This document shows positions 43,902 through 53,256 of a stretch of 64,000 nt of DNA, piece by piece. This DNA comes from Longimicrobium sp. (GTDB lineage: Bacteria; Gemmatimonadota; Gemmatimonadetes; Longimicrobiales; Longimicrobiaceae), in assembly GCF_036388275.1 (NCBI RefSeq), contig NZ_DASVSF010000053.1, positions 62,001-126,000 of the forward strand. Direction: 5' to 3'. The stretch's first letter is position 1. Each line of letters opens with the position of its first letter. Below the pieces are notes generated by a model that was given only the letters and a program-made list of their open reading frames with translations, made no database searches and had not been told where the DNA came from. A program made the position numbers and the translations under genes.

Positions 43902-45035
43902 ATGTCCAGCCTCGTCCATAGATCCCGTTGGGTCGCAACGCCCCTGCTGATCGTGCTCGCCACCTCGGGGTGTCGCGAGCGGAGCGTGGTGCCGCGGCAG
44001 GCCGCCGCACCCGTCCCGCGAGCCGAGGTGAGCCTCCAGATCGACTACGCCGGCGCCGAGGCCATGATGGCGGCGCTGGAGCGCGACACCATCACCGATG
44101 CGGCGGTGGACTCGCTCCTCCAGATTCACGGCGTGAGCATGATGGTGGACAATGTCGTCCGCCTCGTCCCTGGTGTGCAGCGCGCTGATTTTGGCACCGC
44201 CCTCCAGAGGTTCCTGGGGACGGGCGACGTTGCGCAGGAGCACATCCACTTCAACCTGCCGAAGGCCCATGGCGAGCGGGAGCGCATCCGGAGGCTCCTC
44301 GCGCATCTCCGGGAGAATGAGCAGGCCGTGCTGGACCGGTTGCTCGCCATCATGGGTCCCTACACGCCGGAAACCGGTCCGCTCCATCTGAAGGCGTACC
44401 TGATGGCGGGGGGCACGTCCACTGGCTTCGTCCGCACCACGCCCGAGGGTGACGTGTTCTACTACAATCTCGCGGACGCGGCGGGAGACTGGGAGGGCGT
44501 GATGGCCCACATCACCCATGAGACCTTCCATCTCGTGCAGAAGGCGGCGTTCCGCCGGGTGCCGAGCCTCGCGGCCATGGCCGACTCGGCGGAGAGCCTC
44601 CCCCTGCCCGAGCGGACGCTGGCGACGGTCGTCGGCGAGGGCACCGCTGATCTGGTGTCGGACCCGGAGAGGTTCGGCGGTGGCGGCCCCGAGATCGCGC
44701 GCATGCGCCAGCGCTTCCGTACGGATGCCGAGCCCGCGCGCGTGCGTGCAAATTTCGCGCTCTTCGACACCACGTTTCAGCAGGTGGCCCGCAACGAGAT
44801 CACCTGGCGGGAGGTTCTGGACCGGGGCTTCATGAGCAACCCCCGGTTCTATGCCCTCGGCTTCCAGATGGCGAAGGCGATCGAGCGTCACTGTGGAGCT
44901 GAGTGCATCCGCCGCCTGCTCCAGCAACGACCCGTCGAGTTCTTTCTCCAGTACATCTCCCTTTATCGTGAGCACCCGGAAATCGTGGGCCGCTTCGCCC
45001 CGGAGACGGAGCGATACCTCATGTCGCTCCGGTGA
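43902..45035 (+). CDS. Lipoprotein with HExxH zinc-peptidase-like domain (DUF5700-like)
   Basis: 377 residues from ATG 43902, which opens a lipoprotein signal (LLIVLATSGCRE). An upstream in-frame extension to 43755 lacks a leader. Near residue 210 AHITHETFHLVQKAAF carries HExxH, and VVGEGTADLVSDP about 45 residues later could provide the third ligand. The pattern resembles DUF5700 putative zinc peptidases. It is distinct in sequence from the peptidase lipoprotein at 5207. Substrate unknown. Confidence 0.78.
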   Translation: MSSLVHRSRWVATPLLIVLATSGCRERSVVPRQAAAPVPRAEVSLQIDYAGAEAMMAALERDTITDAAVDSLLQIHGVSMMVDNVVRLVPGVQRADFGTALQRFLGTGDVAQEHIHFNLPKAHGERERIRRLLAHLRENEQAVLDRLLAIMGPYTPETGPLHLKAYLMAGGTSTGFVRTTPEGDVFYYNLADAAGDWEGVMAHITHETFHLVQKAAFRRVPSLAAMADSAESLPLPERTLATVVGEGTADLVSDPERFGGGGPEIARMRQRFRTDAEPARVRANFALFDTTFQQVARNEITWREVLDRGFMSNPRFYALGFQMAKAIERHCGAECIRRLLQQRPVEFFLQYISLYREHPEIVGRFAPETERYLMSLR

Positions 45036-45213
45036 GGGCAGGACGGCGGGCCGGGTTCCGCTTCTCTCATCGCGCGGTACACTTCCAAGTGCGCATCTAG
45101 TCGGGGGCGACACGCCCGCAGCGCATCACCCCCGATCCGACTGTCGCCCGCCCCTCGCCAGCGCTGCTGCGACTACCACCGCCAACCGCCGGGGCTCCGC
45201 CTCCCTGCCATCC

Positions 45214-45453
45214 TCACGCAAGCGGTGCCACTCCGCGCGCCCTCGCCCACTCCATCGCGCTCTCCGCCGCCTCGCGGAGGGTGCAGCCGAACTCCAGCAC
45301 TGCCTCGGCGACGAGCAGGTCCATCGCCAGCTCGTCCTCCGGTGCGTAGCGGGCCAGCTTGATCGAGGAGTTCGCGACCGCTTCGAGCGCGCCGAACCTG
45401 TCCGTCAGGATCTCCAGGAACCGCATCGGCGAGGGCAGTTGGTCTCGTTCCAT
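45214..45453 (-). CDS. Small protein, FGALEAVANSS family (intact copy C)
   Basis: 79 residues. The ATG at 45453 follows GGAGGTGAGC, a near-perfect ribosome-binding site; a longer frame reaches 45555 but adds an unlikely leader. The core reads RFGALEAVANSSIKLARYAPE, DELAMDLLVAEAVLEFG and LREAAESAMEWARARG, alternating hydrophobic and charged, probably all-helical. Copies A (20.1 kb) and B (42.4 kb) are altered. All three lie next to attC sites or relics. No known family. Confidence 0.7.
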   Translation of the reverse strand: MERDQLPSPMRFLEILTDRFGALEAVANSSIKLARYAPEDELAMDLLVAEAVLEFGCTLREAAESAMEWARARGVAPLA

Positions 45454-45591
45454 GCTCACCTCCATCTCTTGACCCGCGCCGCCGAGCAGGGGTATCCTTT
45501 GCAGGCGAGCAGGCTTGCGGGTCTGTTCGAGTCGCGAGGCTGGCCAGGACTTCATGATGGGAGGAACGGTCAGCCTTGTCTCCTACCCTGC

Positions 45592-45650
45592 TGTCAGTAA
45601 GCTACCTGACAGAGCACGTTTTGTCAAGTGTGCTCCTGACAAAGACAAAA
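45592..45650. promoter_or_regulatory. Nested TGTCA/TGACA inverted repeats
   Basis: TGTCAG (45592) faces CTGACA (45606) and TTTTGTC (45619) faces GACAAAA (45644); inside the second pair TTGTCA (45621) faces TGACAA (45637). They occupy the gap between the leftward small gene and the rightward HTH-like gene, which begins at once after the last arm. This looks like an operator cluster or promoter pair, possibly bound by the HTH-like protein. Confidence 0.5.
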
Positions 45651-45651
45651 G

Positions 45652-45891
45652 TTGAACTTCAAAGCAGCGACCGACCGGCTGATCACCCGAGTAACGCTAC
45701 CTGAGATCGCCGCAGCATGTGGTGCCTCGGTGAACTCGATCGAGCGTGCCAGAATGGATGCCGCGAGCGGCGGATATAGAAATCCGCCCGCAGGTTGGGA
45801 GCTTGCCGTCGCGAGGCTTGCTCGGGAGCGTAGCCACGAACTTCAATCGCTTGCCGAGGATTTGGAACGCCAGCACTGCAGCAGGACCTAA
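45652..45891 (+). CDS. Small HTH-like protein (cassette gene)
   Basis: 79 residues from TTG 45652. ITRVTLPEIAAACGASVNSI fits a helix-turn-helix, followed by ERARMDAASGGYRNPPAGWE. The stop codon TAA lies inside the left core of attC site 5 (ACCTAAC), exactly as integron cassettes end. Only a couple of nt separate the start from the upstream palindrome, so the message may be leaderless. Confidence 0.65.
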   Translation: MNFKAATDRLITRVTLPEIAAACGASVNSIERARMDAASGGYRNPPAGWELAVARLARERSHELQSLAEDLERQHCSRT

Positions 45892-45985
45892 CACAACGCC
45901 TGCAGGGGATGCGGGGCCCTCCATGAATTTCGCAGCGGCCACGCTTGCGTAGTGGCCGTCCACATCGACCCGTAGGCCGTTCGGC
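45886..45985 (+). repeat. attC site 5
   Basis: ACCTAAC (45886-45892) is a perfect left core and GCAGGGGATGCGGGGCCCTC is the family left arm. The right arm has diverged (GTGGCCGTCCACATCGACCC) but still pairs in reverse complement, ending GTTCGGC (45979-45985). Length 100 bp. Confidence 0.68.
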
Positions 45986-46025
45986 GCACACACGGCCCGG
46001 ACCACTTCACGATTACGGTACCCAA

Positions 46026-46850
46026 ATGCCCACTGATCAGCGGCTCCTCCACGCCCTCGCACTCGCGGCCAAGGAGTATACGCTTCGTACGATCAAGGAT
46101 TTGTTTGTGTTGGCCGGCGCACAGCCGAACTGGAAGCGCGATATCGAGTTGCCGGCTGCAGGCCAGCGCGAGTCTGCCTTCTATGGCTGGATTGAGGGTA
46201 TTAGTGCCGAAGCGCCCTCGCAGCTGGACAGCATCGTCGGCGGGGTGCTGACGCAAATGCTTGAGAACCAAGCGCTCTCGCAGTCGACGCGAGCAGCGCT
46301 CCAGCGATTCGCAACTAACGCACCTGCTGAGCCGCCAGGAGAAGTTGACTTTCCGAGCGACGTTCAACGCCTGCTGGACCGCCTCATTACGGGTCTTCGG
46401 CGTGCGGAGTTCCCCCTGAAGCAGCGCCGCCAAGGCAAGCCAATCATCGAGCTCCTTGACGAGTACGATGTGCAGGACCTGCTTCACTGCTTACTCAGAC
46501 CCTGGATCAAGGATATCAGGCCTGAAGAGTACACGCCAAGCTATGCGTTGAACTCGACACGCATTGACTTTGTGCTGCCGGAGCACCGCATTGCTCTGGA
46601 GGTGAAGTTCGTCCGTAGCGAGGCACATGCCAAGAAAGTGGGAAGTGAGTTGATTATCGACGTCGCACACTATGCCAACCATCCAGACGTTGATCAACTC
46701 TGGATCGTGGTCTTTGATCCGAGTGGATATGTTATGAATCCGCGAGGGCTACGCGACCTGAGTGGTACGCACGTACAGAACGGACGGTCAGTTCAGGTTT
46801 CGTCCCGAGTAGTTGGCGGACACCACTCACCGGGTGTAGTGAACGAGTGA
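46026..46850 (+). CDS. DpnII/MboI-type PD-(D/E)XK nuclease-like protein (cassette gene)
   Basis: 274 residues from ATG 46026, 41 nt after the attC core. The N-terminal two thirds are helical (LLHALALAAKEYTLRTIKDL, LLDRLITGLRRAEFPL). The C-terminal third shows the nuclease signature: VQDLLHCLLRPWIKD, SYALNSTRIDFVLP with the catalytic Asp, and IALEVKFVR with E-x-K, then DVAHYANHPD. This is the DpnII-MboI-like restriction fold. No partner methyltransferase lies nearby, so it is a solitary nuclease domain. Confidence 0.75.
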   Translation: MPTDQRLLHALALAAKEYTLRTIKDLFVLAGAQPNWKRDIELPAAGQRESAFYGWIEGISAEAPSQLDSIVGGVLTQMLENQALSQSTRAALQRFATNAPAEPPGEVDFPSDVQRLLDRLITGLRRAEFPLKQRRQGKPIIELLDEYDVQDLLHCLLRPWIKDIRPEEYTPSYALNSTRIDFVLPEHRIALEVKFVRSEAHAKKVGSELIIDVAHYANHPDVDQLWIVVFDPSGYVMNPRGLRDLSGTHVQNGRSVQVSSRVVGGHHSPGVVNE

Positions 46851-46929
46851 TCATCAACGACCAAGCTTACAAGCTACGAAGGCCACTCGTGGCATCATCA
46901 TGGGCGATCACTCGTCTGAGCCGTTAGTC
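46823..46929 (+). repeat. Possible divergent attC
   Basis: CACTCAC and GTTAGTC (46923-46929) bracket arms GAGTGATC and GATCACTC with an inner GGCCACTCGTGGC hairpin. It lies where an attC is expected and overlaps the stop of the preceding cassette gene, but does not share the common arm sequence. A second GTTAGGC at 46942 is an alternative right core. Confidence 0.35.
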
Positions 46930-46955
46930 TAGACTTTGGGAGTTAGGCTGTTCAG

Positions 46956-47606
46956 ATGTTTCCCGAGTACCAAATGGCGACGATGAATCTAAAAGAAAGA
47001 GTTGAAGCGCATTCTGTTTGGTGGCTACTGAGTGCACTCTTGGCCGGTTTCTTAGCCGGGTTGGCTACGTACAGCGGCATTCTTCGGATCGCGAGTCTGC
47101 ACGTCGTATCGCAGGCAACGTTCGATCGTTTGGAAGAGAACGCAGGCGATCCGTCCGACAACGGCGGAGACACTGTCGTTGCCCAACGCGAGGCCTTACG
47201 CCGGCGTTTGGACGCTGAAATCTCCCGGCGGCTCGGTGTATTCTTAGGCGACTTGGCGCTTTGGCAGTTCAGCTTACAATCTTCCAATCAACTTCGTGCA
47301 GCCGCGGAGTGGCGCCAACTGGAAGTAGGACTCTTTGCACCTCCTGCAACCAGTGGCGCGGTGAGTAATGTGTATCCCGAGTTCCGCAAAACCGGGATCA
47401 AGGAATTGTTTGACCGCGTGGCATCTATTTCACCGCCGCCGGAACAACTTGAGATTGAGCGAGCAATGGAAGAACTGTCTCAGGTTGAGCGAATCATGGC
47501 ACAAGCTTCTCTGAGAATAGAAGACCCCGGAACATCATCACAGCGCGTTTTGGAAGCAATCTCTAGAAATCCTGCATTCGAGCGCTGGATTGGCGCCCGT
47601 CCATAA
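46956..47606 (+). CDS. Membrane-anchored coiled protein (cassette gene)
   Basis: 216 residues with one membrane helix near the N-terminus (WWLLSALLAGFLAGLATYSG) and a long hydrophilic region. That region includes EALRRRLDAEISRRLGVFLG and LEIERAMEELSQVERIMAQA, probably helical and coiled. The layout matches many small cassette-encoded membrane proteins. No catalytic motif. The N-terminus has two Met candidates (46956, 46977); I keep the first because it directly follows a GTTAGGC. Confidence 0.65.
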   Translation: MFPEYQMATMNLKERVEAHSVWWLLSALLAGFLAGLATYSGILRIASLHVVSQATFDRLEENAGDPSDNGGDTVVAQREALRRRLDAEISRRLGVFLGDLALWQFSLQSSNQLRAAAEWRQLEVGLFAPPATSGAVSNVYPEFRKTGIKELFDRVASISPPPEQLEIERAMEELSQVERIMAQASLRIEDPGTSSQRVLEAISRNPAFERWIGARP

Positions 47607-47641
47607 CTCTATTCAAGGGCTGACTCGGGCGCGGGCGCCGC

Positions 47642-47737
47642 TAGCAACCGGCTACAGGAATGCGCGGGCCCTGCGTGCTTTCGCCCGCGACAAACTTGCG
47701 CGCCGACCCCCGCACCCTGACGCTTATGGCGTTAGAG
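47642..47737 (+). repeat. attC site 6
   Basis: Left core TAGCAAC (47642-47648) is imperfect but the arms match the family (GCTACAGGAATGCGCGGGCC against CGACCCCCGCACCCTGACGC) and the right core GTTAGAG (47731-47737) is good. Length 96 bp. Confidence 0.68.
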
Positions 47738-47756
47738 AGCACAACGGAGATTCTCA

Positions 47757-48431
47757 ATGTGGGACACGCTTCTTCAACTCGCGGGAGTGAGCCAAGCCAA
47801 GTTGGCTGGCCTCCCGGAGTCCGGGATGGGTTACGTGCTCGCTTCCGCGCTCCTCCCCGACGATAGAAGTGAGTCGCTAGTCATTGTCGGCGGCAACGAC
47901 TACGTTATTCCACTAGAGCCTCACCCACGCTTTTTCTCGCTCGCGGATCTTCTTGCCGGACAACCGTTCCCCTCTATAGTGCCGAGAGTGGTAACCGTCG
48001 CACTCACCGCACCCGCGGCGCACAACGTCGCAACGCTGCCGGCGGGCTATCTGCCGGTTGCCGGTGCGATCGCTCTCCTGGGCACGATCATGGTTTCGAG
48101 CAAGACGCGGTTTTACAGGTACACGGGTACAGTAGGAGACCGTCGTTTCAGCGGCACTCATCTCGCCGTGGATACATACCTGACGACTGAGGCCGATCAG
48201 ACCTACGCGAACACCGGATTCGCCGCAGTTGGTCGCTACGCGTTGCCTATCCCGGTACCTGCATCGTATGTCCACGTTTACGATCTTCCCGTTGGGACCT
48301 CTCTCCTGGTCGGAACTGTTCTGCCAAATTACGGTCAGGCGGGAGGTGGTGTAGAGGTCAAGACTCTTGCTTCAGCCGGCATCGGACCAACCGCGACCCT
48401 CGTGTCTTCCGGCCCGATTGACGACTTCTAA
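47757..48431 (+). CDS. Hypothetical protein, Gly/Val/Ala-rich (cassette gene)
   Basis: 224 residues starting 19 nt after the attC core. It opens with MWDTLLQLAGVSQAKLAGLP and is rich in small and beta-branched residues; a hydrophobic stretch (GYLPVAGAIALLGTIMV) could be a membrane segment or a buried strand. No conserved motif recognised. There is no attC after it, so it is the last recognisable cassette before the ssb gene. Confidence 0.65.
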   Translation: MWDTLLQLAGVSQAKLAGLPESGMGYVLASALLPDDRSESLVIVGGNDYVIPLEPHPRFFSLADLLAGQPFPSIVPRVVTVALTAPAAHNVATLPAGYLPVAGAIALLGTIMVSSKTRFYRYTGTVGDRRFSGTHLAVDTYLTTEADQTYANTGFAAVGRYALPIPVPASYVHVYDLPVGTSLLVGTVLPNYGQAGGGVEVKTLASAGIGPTATLVSSGPIDDF

Positions 48432-48752
48432 GTGGCGCTGCTGGGCGTGCTGAAAAATCACGACCCCATCCGCAGCCCGAATCGGACGGCGGACCGGCTC
48501 GCCGATTCAGAATCGAATGTTGTCCCGCTGTCAGCTTAGGAATTGGCCGAAGTCCTACCGCATTGCAAGCTCCGCGGCTGCCCGATCCTGTCAGGTCCGC
48601 TCGTGCGGGCTCACACCAGGCTGACCGTGGGCGTGGAAATCCGCAACCAGGCGGGCTGAAAAAGACCGCCCCCGGGACGATGTCCGGAGGCGGTTTCTCA
48701 AGCCTAGGGCTGACGATCACGACGTTAAGCCGACGGCCGTGATGATCGGTCC
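48432..48752. other. 321-bp convergent intergenic region
   Basis: Between the last cassette gene and the end of ssb. It contains the ssb terminator (48659-48695) and nothing else I can name. Confidence 0.5.
48659..48695 (-). terminator. Rho-independent terminator of ssb
   Basis: On the minus strand ACCGCC pairs with GGCGGT, extended through CTCCGGAC...GTCCCGGG, and the stem ends in CTTTTTC. It lies about 58 nt after the ssb stop. Sequence and T run fit an intrinsic terminator. Confidence 0.8.
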
Positions 48753-49337
48753 TCAGAACGGCAGGTCGTCGTCGTCCTCGAACGGCGGAGCCTGGAAGTC
48801 GTCGTAGTCGCGACCGCCCGCCCCGCCGGAGCCGGCCCCGCCGCGTCCACCACCGCCACCCGCCCCACCGCCACCGCCGCGCGGGGCACCGCCTCCGCCC
48901 CCGCCGCCACCGGAACGGCCACCGCCTCCGCCGTACCCACCACCTCCTCCGCCACCACCACCGTACCCGCCGCCACCGCCCGACTCGCGGTCGCCGCCCT
49001 CACGGCCGCCGCCCAGCAGAATGATCTCGCGGGCGCGGATTTCGGTCATGTACTTGGTGACGCCGTCCTTGTCCTCGTACTGCCGGTACTCGATCTCGCC
49101 CTCCACGTAGATGCGGTCGCCCTTCTTGACCCACTTCTCCACGATGTCGACGAGCTTTTCCCACACCACGATCCGGTGCCACTCGGTCTTTTCCTGCTGC
49201 TGCCCGTCGCGTCCGTTCCACCGGCGCGTGGTAGCCACCGAGAACTGCGCAACGCGCGCACCGCTGGGGATGGTGCGGATTTCGGGGTCCTGCCCCAGGT
49301 TTCCGATCAGAATGGCCTTGTTCAGGCTGCGGGCCAC
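48753..49337 (-). CDS. ssb: Single-stranded DNA-binding protein
   Basis: 194 residues. The OB-fold N-terminus has the family opening SLNKAILIGNLGQDPEIR, then VAQFSVATTRRW and EWHRIVVWEKLVDIVEKWVK. A long glycine-rich linker (about residues 115-180) precedes the acidic protein-interaction tail DDDLPF. The linker is longer than in Escherichia coli SSB (178 residues) but the domain is normal. It follows rimI in the same direction without overlap; a terminator lies after it. Confidence 0.96.
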   Translation of the reverse strand: MARSLNKAILIGNLGQDPEIRTIPSGARVAQFSVATTRRWNGRDGQQQEKTEWHRIVVWEKLVDIVEKWVKKGDRIYVEGEIEYRQYEDKDGVTKYMTEIRAREIILLGGGREGGDRESGGGGGYGGGGGGGGGYGGGGGRSGGGGGGGGAPRGGGGGAGGGGGRGGAGSGGAGGRDYDDFQAPPFEDDDDLPF

Positions 49338-49410
49338 GGCTCCTCCTCAGTGAATTCAAGCGAACAGAGTGGACGCGAAAGCGCCATGATAAAGGGGCGC
49401 CGGATGCGTG

Positions 49411-49902
49411 TCAAGCAAACGATTGGATCCGCAGCCGCATCACCAGCGCATCCTCGGTTGGGTGCGAGTAGTACGAGCGGCGCCGGCCCACGCCGGTAAA
49501 GCCGCGCTGGCGGTAGACGGACTTGGCCGCCTCGTTGGAAACGCGCACCTCCAGGAACAGCTCCGCCGCGCCCCGGTCGCGCACGTGGTCCACCACGGCG
49601 TCCACCAAGGCGCCGCCCACCCCGGCGCCGCGGGCTTCGGGAGCGACGGCCACGTTGCCGAGTTCCGCCTGGTCCAGCACCGTCCACGCGGCCGCGTAGC
49701 CCACGACGTCGCCGTCCATCTCGGCCACCAGGAAATCGCTGTCGGTGCGCTTCAGCAGCCCGCGAAAGGTGTCCTCCTTCCACGGCATCGAAAAGCTCGC
49801 GATCTCGATCTCCACCACCCGCGCGATGTCACCCTCGCGGCAGCGGCGGACGTGGAACGACGAAGCCCGCGCCACCGGCGTCCTGGCCATCGGCGTCGAC
49901 AT
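49411..49902 (-). CDS. rimI: Ribosomal-protein-alanine N-acetyltransferase-like (GNAT)
   Basis: 163 residues from ATG 49902, whose A lies at the end of the tsaB stop (TGATG). The GNAT core shows AELGNVAVAPEARGAGVGGAL (acetyl-CoA-binding loop) and LEVRVSNEAAKSVYRQRGF, both RimI-typical. Placement after tsaB and tsaE is the conserved RimI arrangement. The substrate is probably ribosomal protein S18 or another N-terminus. Confidence 0.9.
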   Translation of the reverse strand: MSTPMARTPVARASSFHVRRCREGDIARVVEIEIASFSMPWKEDTFRGLLKRTDSDFLVAEMDGDVVGYAAAWTVLDQAELGNVAVAPEARGAGVGGALVDAVVDHVRDRGAAELFLEVRVSNEAAKSVYRQRGFTGVGRRRSYYSHPTEDALVMRLRIQSFA

Positions 49903-50612
49903 CACGCGCCCGCCCTGGCCGCCGCGATGCGCTCCACCCCCGCGGCGCGCACGTACTCCGGCTCCCACGCCGCCGCGTCCGCCACCCGCCCGGCGTCCGG
50001 CGCCGCGCGCGCCAGCCACAGCAGCCCGCGCGCGAGCGACCGGTCCTCCCCATCCACCGCGTCGTCGCCGAACTCCGCCACGAGCGCATCCCGGTGCAGT
50101 GCCGCGCCGTCCCCCACGAAGCGCACCGGCAGCCCACGCAGCCGCTGCACCAGCTCGTCGATCCCCTGCGCGGAAACGGCGAGCACTTCCTCGCGCACAG
50201 AATCGTCGGCGAACAACCAGCACCCCGCGTACACCTCGCGGTTGCGGGCGTCGAACAGCGCGCAGACGGGCCGCTCGTCCACCCGGTGCGCCGCCGCCGC
50301 GGCCATCAGCCCCGAGTAGGCGTACAGCGGCACGCCCAACGCGCGGACGATGCCCTTCGCCGTCGCCGCGGCGATGCGCAGCCCCGTGAACGAGCCCGGG
50401 CCCCCGCCGCACACCACGGCCGCCACGTCCCCGGGCCGCAGCCCCGCCGCCGCCACGGCGCGATCGACTGCGGGCAGCAGCGCCGACGACGCGTTCGCCT
50501 GGGCGGAGACGGTTTCCTCCGCCAGCACGCGCCCGTCCACCTCCACGGCGACGTACGCAGAGCGGCCCGAGCTGTCGAGCGCCAGCAGGGGCCCGCCCAA
50601 AAGCCCGCTCAC
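49902..50612 (-). CDS. tsaB: tRNA threonylcarbamoyladenosine biosynthesis protein TsaB
   Basis: 236 residues from GTG 50612, overlapping the tsaE stop by 4 nt (GTGA). Hallmarks: LLALDSSGRSAYVAVEVDG at the start, VCGGGPGSFTGLRIAAAT (the YgjD/TsaB phosphate loop) and ALFDARNREVYAGCW. It is the scaffold that with TsaD and TsaE makes t6A on ANN-decoding tRNAs. TsaD is not in the window. Confidence 0.95.
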   Translation of the reverse strand: MSGLLGGPLLALDSSGRSAYVAVEVDGRVLAEETVSAQANASSALLPAVDRAVAAAGLRPGDVAAVVCGGGPGSFTGLRIAAATAKGIVRALGVPLYAYSGLMAAAAAHRVDERPVCALFDARNREVYAGCWLFADDSVREEVLAVSAQGIDELVQRLRGLPVRFVGDGAALHRDALVAEFGDDAVDGEDRSLARGLLWLARAAPDAGRVADAAAWEPEYVRAAGVERIAAARAGA

Positions 50613-51069
50613 GCCGCCTCCCGCATGGGCGGCAGCGGCGGCGGCTCGCCCACGGGCGACGCGGTCACCTCGCGCGAATCCGGTTCGTGCTCCAGCAGCT
50701 CGATCTCCCAGCGCACGGGCGGCAGCAGCGCCTCGGCCCGCTCCGGCCACTCGATCATCACCAGGTCGCCGTCGCCGCCCAGGTCGCCCCACCCCAGCTC
50801 CCACACCTCGTCGTCGCGCTCCAGCCGGTACAGGTCCAGGTGCCACACCCGGGCGCGCGGCGTGTCGTAGCGAAACACCAGGTTGAAGGTGGGCGAGGGA
50901 ACGTCGCCCTCCACCCCCGCCCCGTGCGCGATGGCGCGGGCCAGGGTGCTCTTCCCCGCCCCCAGGTCGCCTCGCAGGCACAGCACCAAGGGCGTCCGCG
51001 CCTCCCGTCCGATCCGCCGCCCCCACCCCTGCAGCGCCTCCTCGTCCAACGCCCCACTCAGCACGCCCG

Positions 51070-51073
<4 letters not shown>
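50609..51073 (-). CDS. tsaE: tRNA threonylcarbamoyladenosine biosynthesis ATPase TsaE
   Basis: 154 residues. Walker A GDLGAGKST, then GDVPSPTFNLVFRYD and WHLDLYRLERDDEVWELGW, and a Walker-B-like LVMIEWPERA are classical TsaE features. The ATG overlaps the uvrB stop by 4 nt, so translation is coupled. It energises the TsaB-TsaD reaction. Confidence 0.95.
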
Positions 51074-53118
<2,045 letters not shown>

Positions 53119-53129
53119 TCAGGAACCCC

Positions 53130-53256
53130 GGTAAACACGGTAACAACGGTAAGGACGGTCACTTTGGTCGGAACGGAACCACGCACGGCACCCTTGGCGG
53201 CAATGACCCAAGCAACCGTGGTTATTGTAGTTACCGTGGTGACCGTAGTTACCCCT
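53130..53256. repeat. Opposed tandem 9-bp repeats between uvrB and rel
   Basis: 53130-53174 holds five 9-bp units (GGTAAACAC, GGTAACAAC, GGTAAGGAC, GGTCACTTT, GGTCGGAAC). 53212-53256 holds five units of the reverse-complement type (GCAACCGTG, GTTATTGTA, GTTACCGTG, GTGACCGTA, GTTACCCCT). The rel stop codon lies in the last unit. The arms face each other and could fold, but no protein-coding role is evident. Confidence 0.6.

Larger units (their letters stand above)
45652..48431 (+). mobile_element. Integron cassette cluster without integrase, array 2
   Basis: Two attC sites of the same sequence family as array 1 (45886 and 47642), a third divergent candidate (46823), and four plus-strand genes packed between them. 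GC is lower than in the flanking chromosome. The last gene (47757) starts 19 nt after an attC core. No integrase. It lies 24 kb from array 1, with a relic and an intact small gene nearer its left end, as though one array was split or reinserted. Confidence 0.75.

Noticed and set aside
53130..53256. Possible CRISPR array
   Set aside because: Units are 9 bp, contiguous without spacers, and reverse direction midway; no Cas genes nearby.
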